64,000 nt of DNA from a virus (IMGVR_UViG_3300024346_009227:1-64000); one strand, 5' to 3'. Shown: positions 7,909 through 15,820, counted from the first letter of the stretch. Translations and numbers: made by a program. Notes: generated by a model from the sequence alone, not told the origin.

Positions 7909-8617
7909 GTATTTTTTTGTTTTTTTAAAGTATGATCGTTCTGGCAAATGGTGGACTATTCGTTGTGAACACATTAAAGATAATCCATCATGTATAGGTT
8001 GTGGCACAAAAAAAGATGTTCAAGTTCACCACATTATACCAGTTGGAGTTGATGCATCTAAAGAATTATTAAGAAGCAACTTATGCACCCTTTGCAAGTA
8101 TTGTCACTTTGTTTTTGGGCATTTGCACAACTATAAAAATTACAATCCAGAAGTAATTAGGGATTGCCAAGAGCATTACAAAAGAGTAAAACAATTTAGA
8201 GTTAAGACTTTTCAAAGACCTATTTCTTTATGGAGGACTATTATGGCTAAGTTTTTTGGTTCTATTGCTTTGGTTTTCTTAGGTTATTCAATCTATGTTA
8301 GTCATATGTATGTAGTAGAAACTAATAAAAATTCAACAGTTAAGGAGCTTTTAGCTGCTGAAAATAGACTTTTAAAAGATGAAATTTATGCAGACAGAAG
8401 TAAACCAACTTATGAAAATGGTTATAGAGATGCTATTTTAAGGGCTGGTTCACCAACTGGTTCTGGTTCATATCGTGATGGTTGGGAAGCTTGTGCAAAA
8501 CTTTATGCAGATGGTTCATGGACAAGTGGCTACCATACAGCACTAGAACAATTTGGCTGGAAAAATGAATCAACAGCATTCAAAAATTCAAACCCACAAG
8601 CTGTTTCTATGAAATAA
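7901..8617 (+). CDS. HNH nuclease domain joined in frame to a membrane-anchored domain
   Basis: 238 aa. Residues 1-100 hold an HNH-type nuclease: CIGC at 31-34, VHHIIPV at 42-48, and CTLCKYCH at 62-69, with structural zinc cysteines and the catalytic His pair. A single transmembrane segment follows at about 117-132 (MAKFFGSIALVFLGYSIYV) and then a Gly/Tyr-rich soluble tail with repeated YRDG/YENG-like segments. An in-frame internal ATG at 8243 (residue 115) has a near-perfect GGAGGA Shine-Dalgarno 5 nt upstream. The region may therefore express both a fusion and a shorter 124-aa membrane protein, or the HNH part may have inserted in front of an older membrane gene. Confidence 0.65.
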   Translation: MFKYFFVFLKYDRSGKWWTIRCEHIKDNPSCIGCGTKKDVQVHHIIPVGVDASKELLRSNLCTLCKYCHFVFGHLHNYKNYNPEVIRDCQEHYKRVKQFRVKTFQRPISLWRTIMAKFFGSIALVFLGYSIYVSHMYVVETNKNSTVKELLAAENRLLKDEIYADRSKPTYENGYRDAILRAGSPTGSGSYRDGWEACAKLYADGSWTSGYHTALEQFGWKNESTAFKNSNPQAVSMK

Positions 8618-8629
8618 TCTTTAATGATT

Positions 8630-8660
8630 TACCCTCATACTGTGTATTAGTATGGGGGTA
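8630..8660 (+). promoter_or_regulatory. hairpin sequestering the Shine-Dalgarno of the HNH-like gene
   Basis: TACCCTCATAC (8630-8640) and GTATGGGGGTA (8650-8660) form an 11-bp stem with one G-T wobble around a 9-nt loop. The 3' arm contains the GGGGG Shine-Dalgarno for the ATG at 8664 and an upstream ATG at 8652. It could block translation or act as a weak terminator, although no U-tract follows. Confidence 0.45.
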
Positions 8661-8663
8661 ATC

Positions 8664-9050
8664 ATGAAAAAGAAATCACACAACAATAAAACTTTTGGTG
8701 AAATTTCTGGAAAATATTGGGCTTCTTTAATCAAGAATGCAAAAAAAAGAAATATAAAAATAACGGCAACAATAGAAGATGCTTGGGAAATATTTTTAGA
8801 ACAAAACAGAAAATGTTTTTATACTGGTTTAAAAATAACCCACAAAAAATATTTAAAAAGAATTAATAATAAAGATATATATTCTTTGGGAACAGCATCG
8901 CTAGATAGAAAAAATAGCGATCTTGGATACACTAAAGAAAATATACAATGGGTCCATAAAGATGTCAACTATATGAAGATGAGTTTGAATGAAAGATATT
9001 TTGTGAAGCTTTGCAAACTTATAGCTAGGAGATTTTCAAAATGCCTTTAA
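8664..9050 (+). CDS. HNH-like phage endonuclease family protein
   Basis: 128 aa. The C-terminal half carries a signature common in phage HNH-type proteins: CFYTGL, then ASLDRKNSDLGYTKENIQW and VHKDVNYMKM, followed by a YFVKLCKLIA helix. In this subfamily the structural cysteines of classic HNH enzymes are missing. Likely a free-standing homing or nicking nuclease; activity is not proven. The ATG at 8664 is preferred over 8652 because GGGGGT then stands at a usable distance. It overlaps the next gene by 10 nt. Confidence 0.65.
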   Translation: MKKKSHNNKTFGEISGKYWASLIKNAKKRNIKITATIEDAWEIFLEQNRKCFYTGLKITHKKYLKRINNKDIYSLGTASLDRKNSDLGYTKENIQWVHKDVNYMKMSLNERYFVKLCKLIARRFSKCL

Positions 9051-9529
9051 AAAATTGCTCTGAAAATGGAAAAGATGGTTGGAAATGGGGGGATGAAGGA
9101 AAATGTTATTTTGGAAAAGATGGTAAAAAACAAGCCATAAGACAAGGAATTTCTATTGAAGGTCCAGAAAAATTTTCTAAAATAATGAAATCGCAATCAG
9201 ATGAAGATCTTTATTCACAACTTTCAAGTGATGAAAAAGTATTGGCTGATTTATTGTTATCTTTAGCAGATAAAGTTGGTCCAATTGATAAAAGCGATGG
9301 TATTTGGGTTGGTTATGAAAATGCGGACAACAATAAAGTAAAAGACATTGGAGTTAAATGCGGTAACTGTGCTTTGCATAAATCAGAAAATTCATGCAAG
9401 ATAATTAGCCAACCAATAGAACTTGATGGTGCTTGCAGATTTGCAGTAATTCCAGATGGGTATGTTAGTTCTGCTAAAGTAAAAAAACATATAGAAGAGT
9501 ACTTAAATGAAAATAATTCTAAACAATAA
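9041..9529 (+). CDS. conserved phage protein with four-cysteine cluster
   Basis: 162 aa, no assigned function. The N-terminus (MPLKNCSENGKDGWKWGDEG, then KCYFGKDGKKQA) matches a segment often found at the start of phage head- or assembly-associated proteins. The C-terminal part has CGNC, then SC and AC (residues about 107-132). This pattern resembles the Cys cluster of small high-potential iron-sulfur-like or zinc domains in phages. The start has GGAG 11 nt upstream. It overlaps the deformylase gene by 23 nt. Whether it binds Fe-S or Zn cannot be told from the sequence. Confidence 0.6.
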   Translation: MPLKNCSENGKDGWKWGDEGKCYFGKDGKKQAIRQGISIEGPEKFSKIMKSQSDEDLYSQLSSDEKVLADLLLSLADKVGPIDKSDGIWVGYENADNNKVKDIGVKCGNCALHKSENSCKIISQPIELDGACRFAVIPDGYVSSAKVKKHIEEYLNENNSKQ

Positions 9530-10001
9530 CGAGTTGTTAAAAAAAAAGTGTTTGAATGTAGATTTAAAAACTGGATTTAAAGTTGCCAAAAGAATAGGCA
9601 TGTTTTTAAATGCACTAAAGAAAAAAACAAAGAATAAAATAGTTGGTTTAGCAGCAAATCAAGTTGGCGTAGATGCCTGTGTATGTATAGTTTTAAAAAA
9701 CAACAAGCCATTTGTTTTAATAAATCCAAAAATAATTTCTTTTTCTGATGTAAGAATTAGAAATAAAGAACAGTGTTTAAGTTATCCAGACATAGAATTA
9801 GATATATATAGACATATGTGGATTGAAGTTTCTTGCGATAATCATAAGGAAACAATTTTTTTTGGAAATATTTCTCTTGAAAGTGACACAACCAAAAATC
9901 TTGAAAGTGCTGTTGCTCAACATGAAATATGTCATTTAAATGGATTGACCTTTCATGATTTTCAATGGAACAATGCACCAACACCAGCGGAGTGGAATTA
10001 A
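9507..10001 (+). CDS. def: peptide deformylase
   Basis: 164 aa, metal-dependent hydrolase that removes the formyl group from nascent protein N-termini. The three deformylase motifs are present: GLAANQVG (residues 47-54), EQCLSYP (88-94, metal ligand C90; usual form EGCLS), and QHEICHLNG (138-146, ligands H139 and H143, catalytic E140). Two family positions differ: Q for G in motif 2 and C for D/N in HEIxH. The metal-binding residues are complete, so activity is plausible. Phage deformylases are known, especially in aquatic phages. Read from ATG 9507 with GAAGAGT upstream. Confidence 0.9.
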   Translation: MKIILNNNELLKKKCLNVDLKTGFKVAKRIGMFLNALKKKTKNKIVGLAANQVGVDACVCIVLKNNKPFVLINPKIISFSDVRIRNKEQCLSYPDIELDIYRHMWIEVSCDNHKETIFFGNISLESDTTKNLESAVAQHEICHLNGLTFHDFQWNNAPTPAEWN

Positions 10002-10002
10002 C

Positions 10003-10272
10003 ATGCAAACTCATTACACAAAAAACAAGTTGATTGGAAACGAAAGATTTTCTAGCGAGCTAGATAGTTTGATATATCAAAATATACCTTCTGATTATTT
10101 AATACCAGAAGAAATGCTTCTCGAAAAAATATACAAAGATATTCTTAAAGAATTTTCTCATAATAAATATTCATCTAGAGAAATAAGTGACAGTTTAAAA
10201 AACATGATCCAAAAAAAACAAGTAAAAGAACTTTATGGAACAAAACTATCCAAATACATTTCTATACAGTAG
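10003..10272 (+). CDS. hypothetical protein
   Basis: 89 aa, unrecognised. The sequence is helical-looking, with an acidic/aromatic middle (LIYQNIPSDYLIPEEMLLEK) and a basic C-terminus. The ATG at 10003 is chosen because GCGGAG lies 8 nt upstream inside the end of the deformylase gene; an upstream ATG at 9955 would overlap that gene by 47 nt. No domain assigned. Confidence 0.6.
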   Translation: MQTHYTKNKLIGNERFSSELDSLIYQNIPSDYLIPEEMLLEKIYKDILKEFSHNKYSSREISDSLKNMIQKKQVKELYGTKLSKYISIQ

Positions 10273-10393
10273 AGGATTCAAAAACATAATTATAATAATA
10301 TTATGTTTTTTGATAATGTATGCAATATTTAGCTATATACTTGTAGATTTAACGCACAACAACAGTTGTAAGTGCGTTGATACTATAGATTAA
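10235..10393 (+). CDS. small single-pass membrane protein
   Basis: 52 aa, MEQNYPNTFLYSRGF..., with one long hydrophobic stretch at about residues 17-37 (KNIIIIILCFLIMYAIFSYI) and a short tail carrying CKC. It overlaps the preceding gene by 38 nt in another frame. The Shine-Dalgarno is weak (AAAGAA). The composition is far from random out-of-frame DNA and it fills an otherwise empty 165-nt gap, so I lean toward a real gene. Function unknown; small phage membrane proteins of this type often act in lysis or superinfection exclusion. Confidence 0.45.
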   Translation: MEQNYPNTFLYSRGFKNIIIIILCFLIMYAIFSYILVDLTHNNSCKCVDTID

Positions 10394-10406
10394 GGGGTAT
10401 TTAAGT

Positions 10407-10439
10407 ATGGGTTGATATTTCTCTTTGGAGATTTCCCAT
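10407..10439 (+). promoter_or_regulatory. hairpin sequestering Shine-Dalgarno and start codon
   Basis: ATGGG (10407-10411) pairs with CCCAT (10435-10439), and TCTC (10420-10423) pairs with GAGA (10428-10431). The stems trap the GGAG ribosome-binding site (10427-10430) and the first two bases of the ATG at 10438. This is a plausible translational control hairpin for the small gene downstream. Confidence 0.4.
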
Positions 10440-10632
10440 GACAACTTATTTTGAGGTTTGGGGAGTGGTTCCAGGAGGAAAGAATAGGATTAAAATAGCT
10501 GAATATGAAGAAAAATACTGGCAAAGAGCAGAAAAAAAAGCTGCTTTTCTAGAAGAAAATGAGTATACAAAAATTGTAATTTATGAAAAAACAAGATCAA
10601 ATATTATTGATAGAGACAATCGTTTTCTGTAG
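10438..10632 (+). CDS. hypothetical protein
   Basis: 64 aa, MTTYFEVWGVVPGGKNRIK..., with an alpha/beta look and no known motif. GGAG stands 7 nt before the ATG but is inside a hairpin. Its opening is similar to the 93-aa protein at 4406 (a Tyr-x-x-Glu/Val-Trp start followed by a Lys/Arg/Asn-rich segment and a helix with Ala/Glu). The similarity is short and may be coincidental. It precedes a glycosyltransferase gene with a strong ribosome-binding site. Confidence 0.55.
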   Translation: MTTYFEVWGVVPGGKNRIKIAEYEEKYWQRAEKKAAFLEENEYTKIVIYEKTRSNIIDRDNRFL

Positions 10633-10660
10633 TATGACTTAGGAACAAAAGGAGGAAAGA

Positions 10661-11731
10661 ATGAATATCAATTTATCTGCCCCAATCAATCAGCTTGGCT
10701 ATGGTGTTGTTGGAACAAATCTTCTTTTTGAACTTTCAAAAACGCACAATGTTTCTTTGTGGCCAATTGGTCCTATTGATTGCGAAGAAAAAGTAATTCC
10801 AATTGCTAAATCAAGTTTAAAAAATGCTGCATCATTTGATTATGATGCACCAAGCTTTAGACTTTGGCATCAATGGGATATGGGATTAAATGCTGGTCGT
10901 GGAAAAAAATACGGAATGACTTTTTTTGAAATGGACAACATAAAAGATAATGAAAAACACAACCTTAATTTTTTAGAAAAAATATTTGTGTGTTCTGATT
11001 GGGCCAAACAAATAATTGTTAAATCTGGAATAGATGAGTCTAAAGTAAAAGTAGTTAGACTTGGTGTTGATCAATCAATTTTCAAACAATGCGAACCAGA
11101 CAGCGTTAAAACAACCAGAATATTAAGTATAGGTAAATGGGAAATAAGAAAAGGGCACGATTTAATACTTGAAATATTAGAAAGAACATTTAGTGTTGAT
11201 GATGACTTTAAATTAATAATGTGTTGTTCTAATCCATTTCTTTCGCAAGAAGAACAAGATCAATGGATTTCATATTATGAAAATAGCAAGTTTTTTGACA
11301 AAATAGTTGTGTTAAAAAATAGATTAAAAACACAGAATGAGGTATATGACCTTATGAAAAAAAGCGATATAGGAATATTTCCTTATCGTGCAGAAGCTTG
11401 GAATTTAGAATTAGCAGAAATGCTATCCATAGGCAAAAACTGTATAGCCACAAACTACTCAGGACCAACTGAATATGGCATTGAATCTGGTTGTTATTTA
11501 ATTAATCCAGATGGAATGGAACCAGCTAATGATTCAAAATGGTTTGATGGAAGTGCTTCTTGGGCAAAACTCGAAGAAAACTACATAAATAATTTTTCTA
11601 ATCAATTAAAAGAATTGCATATTAAAAAACAAAATGATAATTTAAAAACAAATATTTCTGGAATAGAATTTTTTAAACAAAATACATGGGAAAGTTCTTG
11701 CGAAACAATAATTCGAGAAATATTACAATGA
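10661..11731 (+). CDS. GT-B glycosyltransferase (family 4 type)
   Basis: 356 aa. The N-terminal domain opens NINLSAPINQLGYGVVGTN; FVCSDWAKQIIVKSGI and VVRLGVDQSIF form the interdomain region. The C-terminal domain has LSIGKWEIRKGHDLI and the donor pocket DIGIFPYRAEAWNLELAEML followed by NCIATNYSGPTEYG. This subtype is common in large phages and near tail genes of environmental phages. A perfect AGGAGG lies 6 nt before the ATG, so it should be well translated. It ends in an ATGA overlap with the next gene. Acceptor unknown. Confidence 0.88.
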   Translation: MNINLSAPINQLGYGVVGTNLLFELSKTHNVSLWPIGPIDCEEKVIPIAKSSLKNAASFDYDAPSFRLWHQWDMGLNAGRGKKYGMTFFEMDNIKDNEKHNLNFLEKIFVCSDWAKQIIVKSGIDESKVKVVRLGVDQSIFKQCEPDSVKTTRILSIGKWEIRKGHDLILEILERTFSVDDDFKLIMCCSNPFLSQEEQDQWISYYENSKFFDKIVVLKNRLKTQNEVYDLMKKSDIGIFPYRAEAWNLELAEMLSIGKNCIATNYSGPTEYGIESGCYLINPDGMEPANDSKWFDGSASWAKLEENYINNFSNQLKELHIKKQNDNLKTNISGIEFFKQNTWESSCETIIREILQ

Positions 11732-12120
11732 AAATAAAAGTATCGTTTCTTATATGTGCAAGAGAAATAAATAAAGAACCAGTCATTGCAATACAAAAAA
11801 TTAAAACAAATAATGAATTGCCAACATTTAATTTTGATAGAGAAGATTCAAATATAGATTTGTTTGTTAAAGATAAATTTAAAGAGTTAACTTCTTTTGA
11901 TGCAAAATTTAAAGATATTGAAGGATGGGTAAATTTATTTATTTGTGGAACAATGGTTGATTTAGATTCATCAACTATAGTTTACGCTTGTTATTTACAA
12001 GAATCATTTGAAAAAGAAAGCATTGAATGGAAAAGTATTTCTTCTGTCTTAGAAAACAAAATATTTGAAGATAAGTACACTCAAGAAGTTATATGTTGCT
12101 TTAACTATTTTTCGAGATAA
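11728..12120 (+). CDS. hypothetical protein
   Basis: 130 aa, unrecognised. An N-terminal strand (KIKVSFLICAREINKEPVIA) and a later WVNLFICGTMVDLDSSTIVY suggest an alpha/beta fold. The mix of strands and an acidic middle gives no hint of chemistry; NUDIX-like or NTP-binding motifs are absent. The start is fixed by the ATGA overlap with the upstream glycosyltransferase. Confidence 0.55.
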   Translation: MKIKVSFLICAREINKEPVIAIQKIKTNNELPTFNFDREDSNIDLFVKDKFKELTSFDAKFKDIEGWVNLFICGTMVDLDSSTIVYACYLQESFEKESIEWKSISSVLENKIFEDKYTQEVICCFNYFSR

Positions 12121-12121
12121 C

Positions 12122-12433
12122 ATGATAAACGCAAAAATATATTTTGAATTAATTGACAATGAAATAAATTCAATAGTTCAAATTCCAGAAGATCTTACAT
12201 CTGAAGAGCAAATGATATTTGCAGATAGGTTTTCAAATTTGATTGGGATGATACAGAGTGGAAGCTTGTTTCCATCTATATTTCAATCAGTTGTTGAAGC
12301 TGGAATGTTGACAGAACAAAAAGCATTGTCTGAATTAATCATAAAAAAAATACTTGAAAGTTTTTCTGTTGATTCTGAAAAAACCCCCCTCGTTTCGCCT
12401 AGTGAAGCTTTTCTATTTAGGGAAATAAAATGA
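12122..12433 (+). CDS. hypothetical protein
   Basis: 103 aa, MINAKIYFELIDNEINSI..., begins 1 nt after the previous stop and overlaps the thyX start by 4 nt (ATGA). It looks mainly helical, with a QIPEDLTSEEQMIFADRFSN segment. No domain recognised. It is tightly placed within the operon, so probably co-translated with thyX. Confidence 0.58.
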   Translation: MINAKIYFELIDNEINSIVQIPEDLTSEEQMIFADRFSNLIGMIQSGSLFPSIFQSVVEAGMLTEQKALSELIIKKILESFSVDSEKTPLVSPSEAFLFREIK

Positions 12434-13245
12434 TTGAGTGCAGAATAATTGCTGACTCTATAAGTGAATCAAAAAAAAGAATAACTACTTTTGTTTGTAC
12501 TTTTCCAAGATTTATACTTGCTGAGTTTAATACCCATAGAGTTTTTTCTAGAAATGCTGCTAGTTCTAGGGCTATACCATCTAAAAAGTTTATTGATCAA
12601 ATAAATAATCATCCAGCAATGCCACTTCATTGGGGCAAAGAACAATCTGGAATGCAAGCTTGGTCTGAGCTTTCTCCTTCAGACATTCCTGTTGCCCAAG
12701 AGATTTGGCTTCAAGCTAGAGATAAAATGATACATTGTGCAAAAGAAATGATGTCTATAGGCGTTCATAAGCAAATAGTTAATAGGCTTCTTGAGCCTTG
12801 GTTTAATGTTACTGTAATTCTTACGGCTACAGAGTTTAACAACTTTTTTAAATTAAGATGTCATAAAGATGCACAACCAGAAATACAAGAACTTGCATTA
12901 AAAATAAAAGATTGTTTAAAAGAATCAACTCCAAAAGCTATAAATTTTGGCGATTGGCATATACCATTTGGTGATAGGTTTATTGATGAAAAACTTTCTA
13001 TTCAAGAAAAACTTAAAATTTGCGTGGCACGATGTGCTAGGGTTAGCTATTTAAATTTTGATGGGGTAATAGATCACCAAAAAGATTATGATCTTCATGA
13101 TGTTCTTGCAAAAGAAGGCCATTGGAGTCCATTTGAGCACTGTGCTTCTCCATCTGTAAATCCTTGGGAATATTCTGGAAATTTTATGGGTTGGCATCAG
13201 TATAGGAAGTCATTTGAAAATGAACAAAAAAATATCATGGCTTAA
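12430..13245 (+). CDS. thyX: flavin-dependent thymidylate synthase (ThyX-like)
   Basis: 271 aa. ThyX makes dTMP from dUMP using FAD, NADPH and methylene-tetrahydrofolate. The signature RHRxxSxNxxSxRY appears here as THRVFSRNAASSRAI (residues 35-49), a divergent form seen in a phage subgroup that continues with HWGKEQSGMQ. A second conserved stretch is CVARCARVSYLNFDG, and the C-terminal WSPFEHCASP with GWHQYRKSF also fits. First-position Arg and last Tyr of the motif are changed, so strict thymidylate synthesis should be confirmed. The ATG overlaps the previous stop. Fits with RNR and dNMP kinase in a dNTP-supply pathway. Confidence 0.82.
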   Translation: MIECRIIADSISESKKRITTFVCTFPRFILAEFNTHRVFSRNAASSRAIPSKKFIDQINNHPAMPLHWGKEQSGMQAWSELSPSDIPVAQEIWLQARDKMIHCAKEMMSIGVHKQIVNRLLEPWFNVTVILTATEFNNFFKLRCHKDAQPEIQELALKIKDCLKESTPKAINFGDWHIPFGDRFIDEKLSIQEKLKICVARCARVSYLNFDGVIDHQKDYDLHDVLAKEGHWSPFEHCASPSVNPWEYSGNFMGWHQYRKSFENEQKNIMA

Positions 13246-13810
13246 ATGGGAAGATCCATTTTTCCCAAAACAAGATCCATACTCTGTTGATGATAATGAA
13301 ATACAATCACAGAAAGATAGTTTTTTTGATAAAGATAAGGATGAAGAGCCAGATAGACATATGAGAGTTATTCTTGGGCCTTATGGTACAATACCAATAA
13401 ACGAAAACGCAATAACTAGTAAGCTTTATAAAATGTGGGTTGGTCATTGTAATTTTGATATAACCAGAAACATTATGAGAACAATCGAGGAAGTTGAAGG
13501 AGTAGAAATACTTAGGGTATGGACAAGATATAGATTCTGGATAGGTTTTGGCAATCTTTTTGATGATATTGAAATTCAAAAAAATATAGAAGAAGCAATA
13601 AGTCCAACCAAGAAAAAACCTAAAAATGTTTCTATCAATGCACTTTCTAAAGTTTTAAATAAAAAATACAAAAATTGGATTATATATTCTTTAAAAAACG
13701 GAGAAATAAAAACATTTGGCAGCGAGCAGCTTGACGATGTTTTAAATATTGAAATTCAAAATAAAGACTCTATAACACTTGCTTCTAGTTGGAGCAGTGA
13801 CTACAATTGA
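13220..13810 (+). CDS. conserved phage hypothetical protein
   Basis: 196 aa. After a charged N-terminus there is a conserved-looking core, MRVILGPYGTIPI, HCNFDITRNIM and RVWTRYRFWIGFGNLFDD, of a type that recurs in environmental phage genomes without known function. The N-terminus has KWEDPFFPKQDPY and a highly acidic stretch. The ATG at 13220 is chosen over a TTG two codons earlier; both lie inside the end of thyX (26-nt overlap). Confidence 0.6.
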   Translation: MNKKISWLKWEDPFFPKQDPYSVDDNEIQSQKDSFFDKDKDEEPDRHMRVILGPYGTIPINENAITSKLYKMWVGHCNFDITRNIMRTIEEVEGVEILRVWTRYRFWIGFGNLFDDIEIQKNIEEAISPTKKKPKNVSINALSKVLNKKYKNWIIYSLKNGEIKTFGSEQLDDVLNIEIQNKDSITLASSWSSDYN

Positions 13811-13849
13811 ACAATCGGACCTTTTTACTTTTTTAAACAGGAGATTATT

Positions 13850-14107
13850 ATGAGTGATGTTAAAACTGCAATTAGTCCAGAACAAGTTCAAAAAACAATG
13901 TCTATTGTTATTTCAACTTTGAAGTTTGTTTCGACAATTATCCCAGGCGAAGCAGACGATAAAATTGTTAGTGTTATTTCCACATTGGCACAAGAACCTT
14001 GGGTTATTCCAGCGATTACCTTTCTACTCAACAAGTTTGATAGCACAAAACCAATTAGTTCTGAAGATTTCTTACTAGCTATAAAAGTAGCAAAAAATGA
14101 GGCTTAA
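13850..14107 (+). CDS. small hypothetical protein, possible phage lysis/structural helper
   Basis: 85 aa with good AGGAG Shine-Dalgarno. It has two amphipathic/hydrophobic segments (MSIVISTLKFVSTIIPGEA and VISTLAQEPWVIPAITFLLN) but neither is a clear transmembrane helix. It is followed within 2 nt by an exported protein and then a papain-like protease, so a role in lysis or envelope interaction is possible but not shown. Confidence 0.55.
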   Translation: MSDVKTAISPEQVQKTMSIVISTLKFVSTIIPGEADDKIVSVISTLAQEPWVIPAITFLLNKFDSTKPISSEDFLLAIKVAKNEA

Positions 14108-14109
14108 TC

Positions 14110-14889
14110 ATGTTTAAAAAAACTTTGTTTTTTTTGTTGGTATTTTGCAATTTTACATTTGCAGAAAACTTTATTGTTCCAGAACAAAAAATTGTTGGAG
14201 CAGAAGTTCCTATTCCACTAGGTGAGCTTGTAGATTTATCTATAAGTCCAATTCAGTCTTCACCAAAGTTTTTAATTTCAACTACATATTCGTGGAAAGT
14301 TTTTGATGGGTATGCAGAAAAAAGAATTCGTAATTATGAAAATGGCGTTTTCTTTGGTTCTGGTATACAAGCAAAAAAACTTAAGGTTATTGTTGCAATA
14401 ACTCACTTGTATGTAGTTAAAGATAATGAAAAACTTTTAGAAGCAGCTACTAAAACTAACTTTATTTCAACAGATGTTTTTATTGGAGAGCCAGAACCTG
14501 ATACTCCACCAGAACCAGAAATTGAACCAGAATTTGGAGAATCAAAGTATGAACTTTCTAAATTTGTTTATGATGGCGTTAAAAATATTAAGTTATCAAA
14601 AACAGATAAAATAAAACAATCTACTGCTATTGCAGCATCTTTTGAAAGTATTGCTTCTGCTATTGCTGCTGGAGCTATAACAACACTTGAAGACATATTA
14701 AAGAAAACAGCCGAATCAAATAAGTTTGCACTAACTAAATCTGGTGGAGATAGAGCAAAATGGGAACCTTTATTTACAGAAATACAAGAAAAACTTTTTG
14801 ATCTATATAAAACTAGCAAGATGCAAACCAAAGAAGATTTTGCTGGTGCGTGGAGAGAAATATCTTCTGGACTCAAACTAGTAAAATAG
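14110..14889 (+). CDS. exported hypothetical protein
   Basis: 259 aa with a clear Sec signal peptide: KK, then LFFLLVFCNFTFA, with likely cleavage after the FTFA at about residue 19. The mature part starts ENFIVPEQKIVGAEV and has a Pro/Glu-rich linker (GEPEPDTPPEPEIEPE) at about 137-152. The helical C-terminal half includes AIAASFESIASAIAAGAITT. Signal peptides on phage genes suggest a function in the periplasm or outside the cell. The linker and Ala-rich helix resemble a modular envelope protein. Next gene is a cysteine protease 7 nt downstream, so the two may act together. Confidence 0.65.
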   Translation: MFKKTLFFLLVFCNFTFAENFIVPEQKIVGAEVPIPLGELVDLSISPIQSSPKFLISTTYSWKVFDGYAEKRIRNYENGVFFGSGIQAKKLKVIVAITHLYVVKDNEKLLEAATKTNFISTDVFIGEPEPDTPPEPEIEPEFGESKYELSKFVYDGVKNIKLSKTDKIKQSTAIAASFESIASAIAAGAITTLEDILKKTAESNKFALTKSGGDRAKWEPLFTEIQEKLFDLYKTSKMQTKEDFAGAWREISSGLKLVK

Positions 14890-14896
14890 GTGAAAC

Positions 14897-15820
14897 ATGT
14901 CTGAATTATCAAAGGTTAATGGTTGGGCAGGAAAAGATAATCCTTCGCTTGTTGAAAGTGAATTCAATTTAATTAAAAATGATGGATCTTTTAGAGACTT
15001 TAATGTTTATGGTAAAAGCCAAGACACTAAAGGTAAAAAAATGATGTTGTATGAAGTTGTTCGCAAAGTTCTCGGTAAAGATACAGATAGTTACCCTCAA
15101 GAAATTGGTGACTGCGTAAGTTTTGGTGCTAAAAATGCAATTGAATATTTGATGGCTACTGAAAAACTTATGAAGGGCGATCACGAAAAATTTGAACCTA
15201 TATTTCCTCCGTATCTTTATGGCACAGGAAGAGTTTTAGTTGGTCGTGGACAGCTTAATGGTCAAGACGGATCTCTAGGGAGTTGGATGGCAGATGCTGT
15301 TATTAAATATGGCGTTCTTCGTAGTAATTTTGACGGTCTTCCTAAGTATGCTGGAAGCGTAGCTAAAAAATGGGGTGACACACCAGGACCAGATAAAAAG
15401 TTTATAGAGGAAGGTGCTAAACACCCAGTAAAATCTGCTGCTCAAATTAAAACTTGGGATCAATTAGTAGAGGCTATTGTGAATGGTTATCCTTGTACAA
15501 CTGCTAGTAATGTTGGCTACACGATGACACCAGCAAACGATGGTTTTCATCGCCAAACAGATAATTGGGGTCACCAGATGTGCTTCATAGGTGTTGATGA
15601 TAGAGCAGATGATCCATATGCTATTATCGTTAACAGTTGGGGCGATATTCATGGGGAGCTTAAAGATTTTAATACTGGCCAATCCCTGCCTCTTGCTACT
15701 CTTAGAGTTAGAAAGAAAGATGCTGAAAAACATCTTAGGGCTGGTGAAACTTTTGCATACAGCAATTTTGATGGGTTTAAAGAACAGTTAATAGATAAAA
15801 AGTTATTTATGCTTATATAG
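14897..15820 (+). CDS. papain-like (C1-type) cysteine protease
   Basis: 307 aa. The active-site arrangement of papain enzymes is complete: oxyanion Gln and nucleophile in PQEIGDCVSFG (Q68, C73), His in NWGHQMCFIGVDD (H226) and Asn in IVNSWGD (N246). No signal peptide or propeptide is visible, so it would act in the cytoplasm or be packaged. Its role could be virion protein processing or host-protein cleavage. It lies between an exported protein and a conserved phage protein. A GGTGAAAC precedes the ATG. Confidence 0.82.
   Translation: MSELSKVNGWAGKDNPSLVESEFNLIKNDGSFRDFNVYGKSQDTKGKKMMLYEVVRKVLGKDTDSYPQEIGDCVSFGAKNAIEYLMATEKLMKGDHEKFEPIFPPYLYGTGRVLVGRGQLNGQDGSLGSWMADAVIKYGVLRSNFDGLPKYAGSVAKKWGDTPGPDKKFIEEGAKHPVKSAAQIKTWDQLVEAIVNGYPCTTASNVGYTMTPANDGFHRQTDNWGHQMCFIGVDDRADDPYAIIVNSWGDIHGELKDFNTGQSLPLATLRVRKKDAEKHLRAGETFAYSNFDGFKEQLIDKKLFMLI

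Noticed and set aside
10284-10312. AT-only inverted repeat followed by Ts, terminator-like
   Set aside because: The 8-bp stem has no G-C pairs in its core, and it lies inside the hydrophobic part of a likely small membrane gene.
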